Notes: generated by a model not told the origin, from the sequence alone. A DNA stretch of 7,183 nt from Anaerolineaceae bacterium (GCA_028714615.1 JAQTMA010000206.1:1-7183), one strand, 5' to 3'. Positions 1 to 6,401 are shown, numbered from the stretch's first letter. Program-made: numbers and translations.

Positions 1-107
1 AACGCCAGGCAGCCGAGTTGCACTTTCAAAAGAGCTATGGGGAGAAGCCCCTCCCAACCCTGCCCGTCCCGCCCACCCCCCGCCCCAGTGCGACGCCCCA
101 GCCATAA
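1..107 (+). CDS. C-terminal tail of an unidentified protein (partial)
   Basis: The third forward frame is open from the window edge to a TAA at 105-107. It encodes about 34 residues beginning RQAAELHFQKSYGEKPLP and ending in a Pro/Thr/Ser-rich tail. Codon third positions are mostly G or C, as in the confirmed genes here, which favours this frame. The other two forward frames are also open over most of this stretch (stops near 153 and 183), so the frame choice is not certain. The gene starts outside the window and no family can be recognised from this tail. The proline-rich end could be a flexible linker or an exposed tail. It lies 61 nt upstream of the DUF2085 gene on the same strand, so the two could be co-transcribed. 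Confidence 0.42.
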   Translation, partial: RQAAELHFQKSYGEKPLPTLPVPPTPRPSATPQP

Positions 108-168
108 TGCCCTCCTATATACTCCCATGCCCCTTGAGCAGCGCGATCCCGCCTGAGATTAACCAGGG

Positions 169-963
169 ATGGCTACAACCGTGAAGATACTCTCTGCCAC
201 ACCGCCCGCAACCTCCCCCCTCACCCCACAGACGCGGCAATGGGTAATTGTTGCTAACCGGCTGAGTTACCGGTTGTGTAAATACTGGTTCCTGGTTTTT
301 TTGGTTGGCTTCGGCATATGGGTCGGGCTTCCATTTTTGGCTCCGGTTTTCATGCACTGGGGTTGGACGCTGCCGGCCAGGGCCATCTACACCCTGTTCT
401 CGTATCTCTGCCACCAATTAGCGGAACGTTCCTTCTTCCTCTTTGGACCCAAAGGTATGTACTCATTAACCGACCTTCAGGCCGCCCACTTGAATGCACA
501 AAGCATGTTGGCTTTACGTAATTTTCTCGGGTCTCAAGCCTTGGGGTGGAAGGTGGCATGGTCGGACCGCATGGTAGCCATGTTCGGCGGAATTTGGTTA
601 TTGGCTCTCTTGTGGTGGCCGCTCAGAAAACGTTTGCGTCCTATCCCCTGGTGGCTGCTCGGGCTGCTGCTGCTACCCATGGCGGTGGACGGCTCGACTC
701 ATTTCCTCAGCGACCTGGCCGGGCTGGGCCAAGGGTTCCGCGATAGCAACGCCTGGTTGGCAATCCTGACCAACCAAAGCCTACCGGCCACATTTTACAA
801 AGGGGACGCGTTGGGCTCCTTCAACTTACTTATGCGCTTATGGAGCGGGCTGGTCTTCGCCGTGGGAATCGTCTTTTTAGGGTTCCCATACCTGTACGGC
901 TATTTCCGCGATATGGCTGAATACTTGCGGGTAAAGTACCTGCGGGCAGGTATTGACCTCTGA
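169..963 (+). CDS. DUF2085-type integral membrane protein
   Basis: This is a 264-residue protein of unknown function, probably in the cytoplasmic membrane. Hydrophobic segments lie at about 39-62, 136-151, 159-173 and 225-245, giving roughly four membrane spans. The recognisable part is CHQ at residues 81-83 followed by ERSFF at 86-90, which matches the CHQ(x)nRSF signature of the DUF2085 family. A later P-MAVDG (170-175) matches the family's second conserved stretch. As I recall the family, a CxRC-type motif sits between these; here that place holds WSDRMVAMFGG (131-141) with no cysteine. A soluble N-terminus of about 37 residues, rich in Thr and Pro, precedes the first span. The ATG at 169 has only a weak purine stretch (CCAGGG) just upstream, so the start is likely but not firm. 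The gene converges on the ATPase gene at 1010, with no convincing terminator hairpin in the 46-nt gap. No link to metal transport is visible. Confidence 0.72.
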   Translation: MATTVKILSATPPATSPLTPQTRQWVIVANRLSYRLCKYWFLVFLVGFGIWVGLPFLAPVFMHWGWTLPARAIYTLFSYLCHQLAERSFFLFGPKGMYSLTDLQAAHLNAQSMLALRNFLGSQALGWKVAWSDRMVAMFGGIWLLALLWWPLRKRLRPIPWWLLGLLLLPMAVDGSTHFLSDLAGLGQGFRDSNAWLAILTNQSLPATFYKGDALGSFNLLMRLWSGLVFAVGIVFLGFPYLYGYFRDMAEYLRVKYLRAGIDL

Positions 964-1009
964 TTCAATCAAGGGACCCTCAAGAGAATTGCAAAGGGCT
1001 AACCGCTAC

Positions 1010-3358
1010 TCAAGCGTGATACCTCAATAAACGCAAGGCATTGAGCACCACGAGGATCGTGCTGCCCTCGTGAAAGACGATGGCGACCCCGATCCCGGCC
1101 AGACCGGTGAGGGAGGTTACAACCAGCACCCCGATCACCCCCACTGCGATCACCAGGTTTTGTAGGATCACGGCGCGGGTTGCCCGGCCTAGCCCGATGG
1201 CGAACGGCAGCTTCGACAGATCATCCCCCATCAAGGCTACGTCGGCGGTTTCCAGGGCGACATCCGTCCCGGCGCCTCCCATCGCGATCCCCACGGTGGC
1301 ATTCGCCAGCGCCGGGGCGTCGTTAACGCCATCTCCTACCATCGCAACCACCCCATACCGGTCTGTAAGGGCGCGAATCGCCGCTAGCTTGCCCTCGGGC
1401 ATCAAACCAGCCATAACCTGGCTCACCCCAGACTGCCGGGCTACCGCTTCTGCCACCCTGGCATTGTCACCGGTTAAGAGGATCGTCTTTTCCAAGCCAG
1501 CCTGGTTCAATTGTTGAAGGGTCGTATGGAACTCCGCACGCAGAGTGTCCGCCAGGCCGATCAGCCCGGCAAGTTCTTGACCCCACGCTAACCCCATGAG
1601 CGTCTGCCCATTCACCTGCCACTCTTCCGCAATGTGAGCAGCCTGTGCAGATAGGCTAACACCGCTCTCGTCCAACCATTTCAGGCTGCCAATGCGTACC
1701 GAATGCCCGGCGACTGTCGCCTGGATGCCGCGGCCATTGACCGCTTCTACCTCGCTCACGTCGGGGAAAACCAGTTGTTTGTCGCGAGCAGCCCGAACGA
1801 TCGCCTGCCCCAACGGATGCCCGGAGCGACTCTCCACCGCGGCTGCTAACCCCAGGAGATCGTTTTCCTTTTGAATTGGACCTCCCAGGACGGGGAAAGT
1901 GACCATACCGGTCACTTCGGGAAGGCCGCTGGTGATGGTCCCGGTCTTGTCAAAAGCGATGGCTTTCAACCGGCCCAGATTTTCCAGGTGCGCCCCGCCT
2001 TTGATGAGAATGCCGTTGCGCGCCGCCTGGCCGATCCCGGCCAGAATAGCCGCCGGCGTCCCGAGCGCTAAAGCGCAGGGAGAGGCGGCCACCAATAAGG
2101 TCATCGCTCGCAGGAAGGATTCGTGAAACGGAACCCCAAACAGAGGAGGAAGGAAGATGACCAGGATCGTGACGATCAGCACGCCCGGGACGAAGACCCC
2201 TTCGAATTTCTCCACAGTTTGCTGGGTGGGTGATTTCTGGGTTTGAGCCTCTTCCACCAATTTCATCACCCGGGCAAGGGTGCTATCCTTGGCCAACCGG
2301 GTGGCTTGAGCCTCCAACGCTCCCTCGCCGTTGATCGTTCCGGCAAAGAGCTTGTCTCCAGGCGCCTTCTCCACCGGGATAGATTCACCCGTCACCGGAG
2401 CCTGATTAACAGCCGAGGCGCCTCTCAACACAATCCCATCGATGGGGATGCGTGTGCCGGGCCGGAGAATGACCACCTCCTGCAAGACCACCTGATCTAG
2501 CGGGATTTCGAGTTCCTGATTGCTTCGGCGTACCAGCGCGGTTTTGGGGGTGAGATCTGCCAAGGCGCGGACAGCCGAGCGGGCTCGCTCCAAGGCACGT
2601 TCTTCGAGGGCATGCCCCAAACTGAACAAAAAGATCAGCAGCGCTCCATCCGCGAAATCACCTAAAGCAGCCGCCCCGAGAGCCGCCAGCACCATGAGCA
2701 GGTCGGTGTCAAATGCCCGCTCAATCAGGGTATGCAGCGCATGGCGGAAGACATCCCATCCCCCCAACCCATAGGCCGCCAGATAGAAGCCCAAGCTCAG
2801 TGCGCCCGGGAAATGCAGCAACTGGCCTCCCAGCCATCCGATCAGCAGCAGTAATCCAGCGAATACACTGGACAGCAGCTCCCGGTTCGCCAGAAACCAG
2901 GTTTGCAGCCCGGGTAGCTGGACAGCATATCCCAGTGAGCGAACTCGTTTTTCAATCGCTGCCCGGCTGGTTTTATGGGAGTCAAACTCGACCCGCATGA
3001 TTTGCCCGGGGTAACTGACGCTGGCTGTTAAGACTCCTTCTATGCGGGAAACGCTGTGCTCGACAACCATTGCACAATCTGAGCAATCCATCCCTTCGAT
3101 CTCGACTACCTCATGGTGATAACGGTTGATAATTTGAGCGCCAGCTTGTTGAGCGGTTCGTTTGAGGTCCGCTAGGGTCATCAACTCTGGATCGTAATGC
3201 AAGCACAACTTGACCGGTTCGTTTTCTCGTTCCAGGTGGGCACGGATCAGTTTTTTGTTGCTGGCTAAAGCGGCTGCCAGCCGGTGAAAACAGGCCTCGT
3301 CATCCTCCCCAACCCCAGGCAAAAGTGGAGAGATTTCCAGCTCAACGCTCTTTTCCAT
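1010..3358 (-). CDS. P1B-4-like heavy-metal exporting P-type ATPase
   Basis: This 782-residue protein is an ATP-driven metal cation exporter of the cytoplasmic membrane. A ferredoxin-like metal-binding domain at about 84-148 carries GMDCSDC (Cys92, Cys95). The preceding 80 residues look like a second, degenerate copy without CxxC. Membrane spans begin at about 162. The actuator TGES is at 323-326, the intramembrane transport motif SPC at 426-428, the phosphorylation motif DKTGT at 470-474 (Asp470), the nucleotide-domain HP at 514-515 and GDGVNDAP at 675-682. The last membrane span carries HEGST at 763-767. SPC together with HEGxT is the signature of the P1B-4 subgroup, which includes CoaT, CtpD and PfeT-type pumps for Co2+, Fe2+ or sometimes Zn2+. 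The start lies 9 nt after the stop of the ArsR gene, and a purine-rich AGAAAGG overlaps that stop, so the two form one operon. The substrate cannot be fixed from sequence: the sensor points to Zn/Cd/Pb and the pump motifs to Co/Fe. Confidence 0.93.
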   Translation of the reverse strand: MEKSVELEISPLLPGVGEDDEACFHRLAAALASNKKLIRAHLERENEPVKLCLHYDPELMTLADLKRTAQQAGAQIINRYHHEVVEIEGMDCSDCAMVVEHSVSRIEGVLTASVSYPGQIMRVEFDSHKTSRAAIEKRVRSLGYAVQLPGLQTWFLANRELLSSVFAGLLLLIGWLGGQLLHFPGALSLGFYLAAYGLGGWDVFRHALHTLIERAFDTDLLMVLAALGAAALGDFADGALLIFLFSLGHALEERALERARSAVRALADLTPKTALVRRSNQELEIPLDQVVLQEVVILRPGTRIPIDGIVLRGASAVNQAPVTGESIPVEKAPGDKLFAGTINGEGALEAQATRLAKDSTLARVMKLVEEAQTQKSPTQQTVEKFEGVFVPGVLIVTILVIFLPPLFGVPFHESFLRAMTLLVAASPCALALGTPAAILAGIGQAARNGILIKGGAHLENLGRLKAIAFDKTGTITSGLPEVTGMVTFPVLGGPIQKENDLLGLAAAVESRSGHPLGQAIVRAARDKQLVFPDVSEVEAVNGRGIQATVAGHSVRIGSLKWLDESGVSLSAQAAHIAEEWQVNGQTLMGLAWGQELAGLIGLADTLRAEFHTTLQQLNQAGLEKTILLTGDNARVAEAVARQSGVSQVMAGLMPEGKLAAIRALTDRYGVVAMVGDGVNDAPALANATVGIAMGGAGTDVALETADVALMGDDLSKLPFAIGLGRATRAVILQNLVIAVGVIGVLVVTSLTGLAGIGVAIVFHEGSTILVVLNALRLLRYHA

Positions 3359-3367
3359 GCTTTCTGG

Positions 3368-3751
3368 TTACCTTTCTTCGTCCATGTGGGCCAGTCCACG
3401 CTCAAATAGATCGCGGATGTGTTCATCTTGTAGGGTGTAATAGACCTCCCGTCCTGCTTTGCGAGATTTGACCAGGCGCAGGTCACGCATTGATTTGAGC
3501 TGGTGGGACACAGCGCTCTGGGTCATCCCGAGAACTGCCGCCAGATCGCACACGCATAACTCAGCAGCAGCCAGGGCTGAAATCATCCGCACCCGGGTCG
3601 GGTCTGCCAGCGCCTGAAAAGTATGAGCCAGATGCGTGGCAGTCAACCCGTCCAGCAGATGAGCCTGGACAATCCTGACCTGGTCTTCGTGAATGAAGTT
3701 TTCTTCACAGCGGGCAGGGGGAGAGTTGTTTATAAGTGATATCATCGCCAT
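3368..3751 (-). CDS. ArsR/SmtB-family metal-sensing repressor, CadC-like
   Basis: This 127-residue winged-helix repressor should bind operator DNA without metal and release it on metal binding. The domain covers about 40-125: ALADPTRVRMI (47-57), ELCVCDLA (64-71) and the recognition helix TQSAVSHQLKSM (77-88). Ligands for two known site types are present. Cys15, Cys66 and Cys68 fit the alpha3N thiolate site of CadC (Cd/Pb/Bi). Asp109, His111, His122 and Glu125 reproduce exactly the spacing of the SmtB alpha5 zinc site (D-x-H, then 11 residues to H, then x-x-E). It precedes the P1B-4 ATPase gene by 9 nt. A consensus-like promoter and a perfect inverted repeat lie directly upstream, so it probably represses itself and the pump. 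Two ATGs are possible, at 3751 and two codons later at 3745. The second has AAGAG at better spacing, so a 125-residue form may be the real product. Confidence 0.93.
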   Translation of the reverse strand: MAMISLINNSPPARCEENFIHEDQVRIVQAHLLDGLTATHLAHTFQALADPTRVRMISALAAAELCVCDLAAVLGMTQSAVSHQLKSMRDLRLVKSRKAGREVYYTLQDEHIRDLFERGLAHMDEER

Positions 3752-3759
3752 CTCTTATG

Positions 3760-3785
3760 AATATATGAGCCATTACTCATATATT
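3760..3785. promoter_or_regulatory. Operator: perfect 10-bp inverted repeat for the CadC-like repressor
   Basis: The arms AATATATGAG (3760-3769) and CTCATATATT (3776-3785) are perfect reverse complements separated by six bases. The core TGAG-N6-CTCA has the same half-site geometry as the TGAA-N6-TTCA operators of SmtB, ZiaR and CzrA. It overlaps the -10 box (3781-3786) and the expected transcription start of the leftward promoter, where a bound repressor would block RNA polymerase. It lies 9 bp upstream of the repressor start codon. The symmetry is seen directly; assignment to the adjacent repressor is inferred from position and family. Confidence 0.85.
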
Positions 3786-3809
3786 ACCCCGAAACAAAAC
3801 AACTGTCAA
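3781..3809 (-). promoter_or_regulatory. Sigma70-type promoter of the leftward repressor-ATPase operon
   Basis: Read on the minus strand, a -35 box TTGACA (3804-3809, full consensus) is followed by a 17-bp spacer and a -10 box TAATAT (3781-3786, four of six consensus bases). The expected start of transcription is near 3774, inside the inverted repeat, giving a leader of about 25-30 nt before the repressor gene. Confidence 0.78.
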
Positions 3810-3867
3810 GATATTCTGGTTTGATGAAGTTACTGAGGCAAAGGTACCCAGATCACGGGAGTAGTTC

Positions 3868-3896
3868 TTGACAGGAGAAATGGTACAAGGTAATAT
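3868..3896 (+). promoter_or_regulatory. Sigma70-type promoter of the rightward repressor-ATPase operon
   Basis: TTGACA (3868-3873), a 17-bp spacer and TAATAT (3891-3896) form a promoter with the same two hexamers and the same spacing as the divergent one. The expected transcription start is near 3903, leaving a leader of about 30 nt before the ATG at 3935. The two -35 boxes are 58 bp apart and the promoters face away from each other. Confidence 0.78.
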
Positions 3897-3912
3897 CATT
3901 GTATGCTGATAT
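3893..3912. promoter_or_regulatory. Candidate operator of the CmtR-like repressor
   Basis: ATATCA (3893-3898) and TGATAT (3907-3912) form a perfect 6-bp inverted repeat with an 8-bp spacer. It overlaps the -10 box and the likely start of transcription of the rightward promoter, a typical place for a repressor site. The half-sites differ from those at 3760-3785 in sequence and orientation (TCA...TGA rather than TGAG...CTCA), which would suit a different repressor. The region is AT-rich, so a short repeat like this could arise by chance. Confidence 0.5.
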
Positions 3913-3922
3913 ATTAATATAT
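3909..3922. repeat. AT-only perfect palindrome in the rightward leader
   Basis: A 14-bp perfect palindrome (ATATATTAATATAT) lies between the candidate start of transcription and the ribosome binding site of the CmtR-like gene. It could be part of a repressor footprint together with the repeat at 3893-3912, or simply low-complexity AT sequence. It is too weak to act as a terminator. Confidence 0.45.
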
Positions 3923-3923
3923 T

Positions 3924-3928
3924 GGAGG
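3924..3928 (+). promoter_or_regulatory. Ribosome binding site that fixes the CmtR-like start at 3935
   Basis: GGAGG lies six bases before the ATG at 3935, a near-ideal Shine-Dalgarno arrangement. It rules out the longer in-frame reading from the TTG at 3899, which would place the predicted operator and leader inside the coding region. Confidence 0.88.
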
Positions 3929-3934
3929 ACAACC

Positions 3935-4309
3935 ATGCTAGCAACTTCTCAAACCAGGCTCCATCCAGCCCCATCCAGGCAAGCGACGGAGTTGAAAGCC
4001 AAGCTCTTTCGCGGCTTTTCCGATCCATCTCGGCTGCTCATCCTGGAGACGCTGCGCGAAGCTCCCTTGACCGTGACGGAGATCGTCACCCGAACCGGTC
4101 TGGGTCAATCGAACGTCTCCAACCACCTGGGCTGCCTGCGTGATTGTGGGCTGGTTACCGCCAATCCGCATGGGCGGTTTGTGGAGTATGGGCTCAGCGA
4201 TACGCGCGTGGGTCAATTGCTCCATCTTGCCGATGAACTGTTGGCGGAGGTAGCCAAAGGCGTATACGAGTGCACGCGCTATAGCGTGATGGGAACCGAT
4301 CATGTCTGA
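3935..4309 (+). CDS. ArsR-family metal-sensing repressor, CmtR-like (Cd/Pb type)
   Basis: This is a 124-residue winged-helix repressor. The core runs from FSDPSRLLILETL (28-40) through the helix-turn-helix, whose recognition helix is QSNVSNHL (58-65), to the wing near HGRFVEYGL (79-87). The decisive feature is NHLGCLRDCGLV at 63-74. It puts Cys67 and Cys71 four residues apart in helix alpha4, as in Mycobacterium tuberculosis CmtR (Cys57, Cys61). A third cysteine, Cys113 near the C-terminus, can play the part of CmtR Cys102. CmtR senses Cd2+ and Pb2+ through these three thiolates, so the same is inferred here. The protein lacks the CxC of helix alpha3 and the D-x-H...H-x-x-E set found in the divergent repressor, so the two sensors are not recent duplicates. 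The last 8 nt overlap the ATPase gene that follows, indicating one operon and coupled translation. Autoregulation through the repeat at 3893-3912 is likely. Confidence 0.92.
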   Translation: MLATSQTRLHPAPSRQATELKAKLFRGFSDPSRLLILETLREAPLTVTEIVTRTGLGQSNVSNHLGCLRDCGLVTANPHGRFVEYGLSDTRVGQLLHLADELLAEVAKGVYECTRYSVMGTDHV

Positions 4310-6401
4310 TTTGCAAACCCTTGAAATCCCAGTCAAGGGAATGGACTGCGCGGAATGCGTACTGCACGTCGAGCATGCCTTAGCGAAATTACCCGGGGTC
4401 GATTCTGTTCAGGTATACCTGACAGCCGAGAAAGCAGTGCTCAGGGCCGATCCATCCCAGGTCACGCTGCCGGCGATCCGTAAAGCGGTGGAAGGGGCCG
4501 GGTATTCGGTCCCAGAAATCCCGAATCAGCTGCAGCCACCCAGCGGAAATGCTGCCGCGAAGCTGGCGGATTTCACCCGCCCCGTGCTGACCCTATTCGG
4601 GATTGTCTTTGGGGCGGTGTTGTTTATGATCGTCTTCGGGGAGTGGCTGGGGCTGTTTGAAAAAATCACCGAAAGGGTACCCTGGCCCATTGGCCTGGCG
4701 ATCGTCCTGATCGGAGGATACCCGATTTTCCGGAACGTGATTCGGGCCACGCTCAAGCGGCAGGTCATCTCGCATACCCTGATGAGCCTCGGCGTGCTGG
4801 CGGCTCTCGCGGTCGGCCAATGGGCCACTGCGGCGGTAGTCGTGTTTTTCATGCAGGTGGGCGATTACGCCGAGCGCTTCACCACCGAAAGCGCCCGCCG
4901 GGCAGTCAAAGACCTGACGGCGATGGCCCCCCAAACGGCGCGAGTGGAGCGGGAGGCCGGCGTGATCGAAGTCCCGGTGGCTGAGGCCAGGGTAGGCGAA
5001 ACGGTGGTCGTTCGACCCGGTGAGAAGATCCCGGTGGATGGGGAAGTGCTTTCCGGGCAGGCCACCGTCAATCAGGCGGCCATCACTGGCGAGTCGATGC
5101 CGGTCGAGGTGGCCGCAGGATCGAAAGTCTTTGCGGCCACCCTGGCGCAGCTCGGCAGCTTGCGGGTGCGCATCACAGCCACCGGTCGGGATACCACCTT
5201 TGGGCGGGTAATCCAGATGGTCGAAGAGGCCGAAGCCCACCGCGCAGACGTTCAGCGCATTGCCGATAAATTCTCTGCCTATTACCTGCCTGTGGTAACG
5301 GGGATCGCCGCGCTGACATTCTTGCTGCGCCGCGACCCGCTCGCCACGGCGGCGGTCCTTGTGGTGGCTTGCTCGTGCTCGTTCGCTCTGGCGACGCCTA
5401 TCGCTATGCTCGCCTCCATCGGCGCGGGCGCCAAACGAGGTCTGCTGATCAAGGGCGGCAAGTATCTGGAGACTCTGGCCCAAGCAGATGTGCTGCTCGT
5501 CGATAAAACCGGCACGCTTACGCTGGGACAGCCGGAAATTACGGACATTGTGCCCCTGGATGGGTTGAGCAAAGCAGATTTACTCACCCTGGCGGCTTCC
5601 GCCGAACGTTACTCCGAGCATCCCCTGGCGGAAGCGGTCCGGGAGATAGCCCACCGGCAGGGGATCCGCCTTCTCGAACCCGAGATTTTCAAAGCCTTCC
5701 CCGGGGAAGGGGTGAGTGCAAAGTTCGGCGGAAATACCATCCAGGTGGGGAGCTGCCGGATGCTCCCTGAAGGGACCCGTTTTCCGCAGGCAGAACTCCT
5801 GGAGGCGCAGGGAAAGACGGTGTTGTGGGTCATCCGGGATGGCCAACCGGCCGGCCTTCTCGCGGCAGCCGACACCATCCGCCCCGAGGTTCCCCAGGCA
5901 TTGGCCCAGGTGCGGAAGCTGGGCATCCGGACGATCGAGTTACTGACCGGGGACAACGAGCGGACCGCGGCCGAGCTGGCCGGGCCACTCGGGGTGAGCT
6001 ACCGGGCCAACTTGTTGCCCGAACAAAAGATCGCCATCGTCAAAGAGTACCAGGCGCAGGGACATATCGTGGTCATGGTGGGAGACGGGGTCAACGACGC
6101 GCCCGCGCTCGCCCAGGCGGACATCGGCATCGCAATGGGCGTGGCGGGCAGCGACGTGGCGGTCGAAGCAGCCCATATCGCCTTGATGCGCGAGGATTGG
6201 GGGTTAGTCCCGGAGGTATTCCGGATTGCCCACCGGACGATGCGGGTGGTCAAAACCAACATCGCGTTTACCCTGGTTTACAATGTCATCGGGTTGTCGC
6301 TAGCGGCCTTCGGGCTTCTGCCACCCATCCTGGCTGCTGCGGCTCAATCGCTGCCCGACCTGGGGATTCTCGGAAATTCGTCCCGGCTGATCCGGCAATA
6401 G
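4302..6401 (+). CDS. Heavy-metal P-type ATPase with CSC transport motif
   Basis: This 699-residue membrane metal exporter has one N-terminal ferredoxin-like metal-binding domain (about 7-71) with GMDCAEC (Cys16, Cys19). It has actuator TGE at 262-264, phosphorylation motif DKTGT at 401-405 (Asp401), HP at 440-441, TGD at 549-551 and GDGVNDAP at 594-601. All catalytic motifs of a working P1B pump are intact. The transport motif, normally CPC in Cu and Zn/Cd/Pb pumps, is CSC (Cys357-Ser358-Cys359), so the helix-breaking proline between the ligands is missing. The penultimate span has YN (660-661), as in Cu+ pumps, and the last span has SLPDLG (683-688), whose D-x-G resembles Zn/Cd/Pb pumps. The subgroup is therefore unclear. 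The CmtR-like sensor encoded just upstream, with an 8-nt overlap, favours Cd2+ or Pb2+. No strong ribosome binding site precedes the ATG, which fits translational coupling. The gene ends 14 nt from the convergent deacylase gene. Confidence 0.92.
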   Translation: MSDLQTLEIPVKGMDCAECVLHVEHALAKLPGVDSVQVYLTAEKAVLRADPSQVTLPAIRKAVEGAGYSVPEIPNQLQPPSGNAAAKLADFTRPVLTLFGIVFGAVLFMIVFGEWLGLFEKITERVPWPIGLAIVLIGGYPIFRNVIRATLKRQVISHTLMSLGVLAALAVGQWATAAVVVFFMQVGDYAERFTTESARRAVKDLTAMAPQTARVEREAGVIEVPVAEARVGETVVVRPGEKIPVDGEVLSGQATVNQAAITGESMPVEVAAGSKVFAATLAQLGSLRVRITATGRDTTFGRVIQMVEEAEAHRADVQRIADKFSAYYLPVVTGIAALTFLLRRDPLATAAVLVVACSCSFALATPIAMLASIGAGAKRGLLIKGGKYLETLAQADVLLVDKTGTLTLGQPEITDIVPLDGLSKADLLTLAASAERYSEHPLAEAVREIAHRQGIRLLEPEIFKAFPGEGVSAKFGGNTIQVGSCRMLPEGTRFPQAELLEAQGKTVLWVIRDGQPAGLLAAADTIRPEVPQALAQVRKLGIRTIELLTGDNERTAAELAGPLGVSYRANLLPEQKIAIVKEYQAQGHIVVMVGDGVNDAPALAQADIGIAMGVAGSDVAVEAAHIALMREDWGLVPEVFRIAHRTMRVVKTNIAFTLVYNVIGLSLAAFGLLPPILAAAAQSLPDLGILGNSSRLIRQ

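Noticed and set aside
964..1009. Possible terminator between the convergent DUF2085 and P1B-4 ATPase genes
   Set aside because: The only symmetry is AGGG/CCCT with a one-base loop, which cannot fold as a hairpin, and there is no T-run.
1080..1517. Plus-strand open frame (145 codons) opposite the P1B-4 ATPase gene
   Set aside because: It is antisense to the conserved C-terminal ATPase motifs, and the Ser/Thr/Pro/Ala-rich product is typical of a shadow frame.
3738..3745. Palindrome TGATATCA at the beginning of the CadC-like gene
   Set aside because: It resembles the TGATAT half-site of the rightward repeat, but it is only 8 bp, overlaps the first codons and has no second copy at operator spacing.
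3899..3934. Longer N-terminus of the CmtR-like repressor from a TTG at 3899
   Set aside because: The GGAGG at 3924-3928 is placed ideally for the ATG at 3935. The longer reading would start close to or before the predicted start of transcription.
4277..4286. Perfect palindrome CGCTATAGCG near the end of the CmtR-like gene
   Set aside because: It is short, lies inside coding sequence and has no following T-run or promoter partner. It is most likely chance.
4593..5483. Long antisense open frame (296 codons) across the right-hand ATPase gene
   Set aside because: It lies wholly opposite a gene with every P-type ATPase motif intact. Its translation is rich in Arg, His, Asp and Gly with no domain pattern, as expected of a GC-rich shadow frame.
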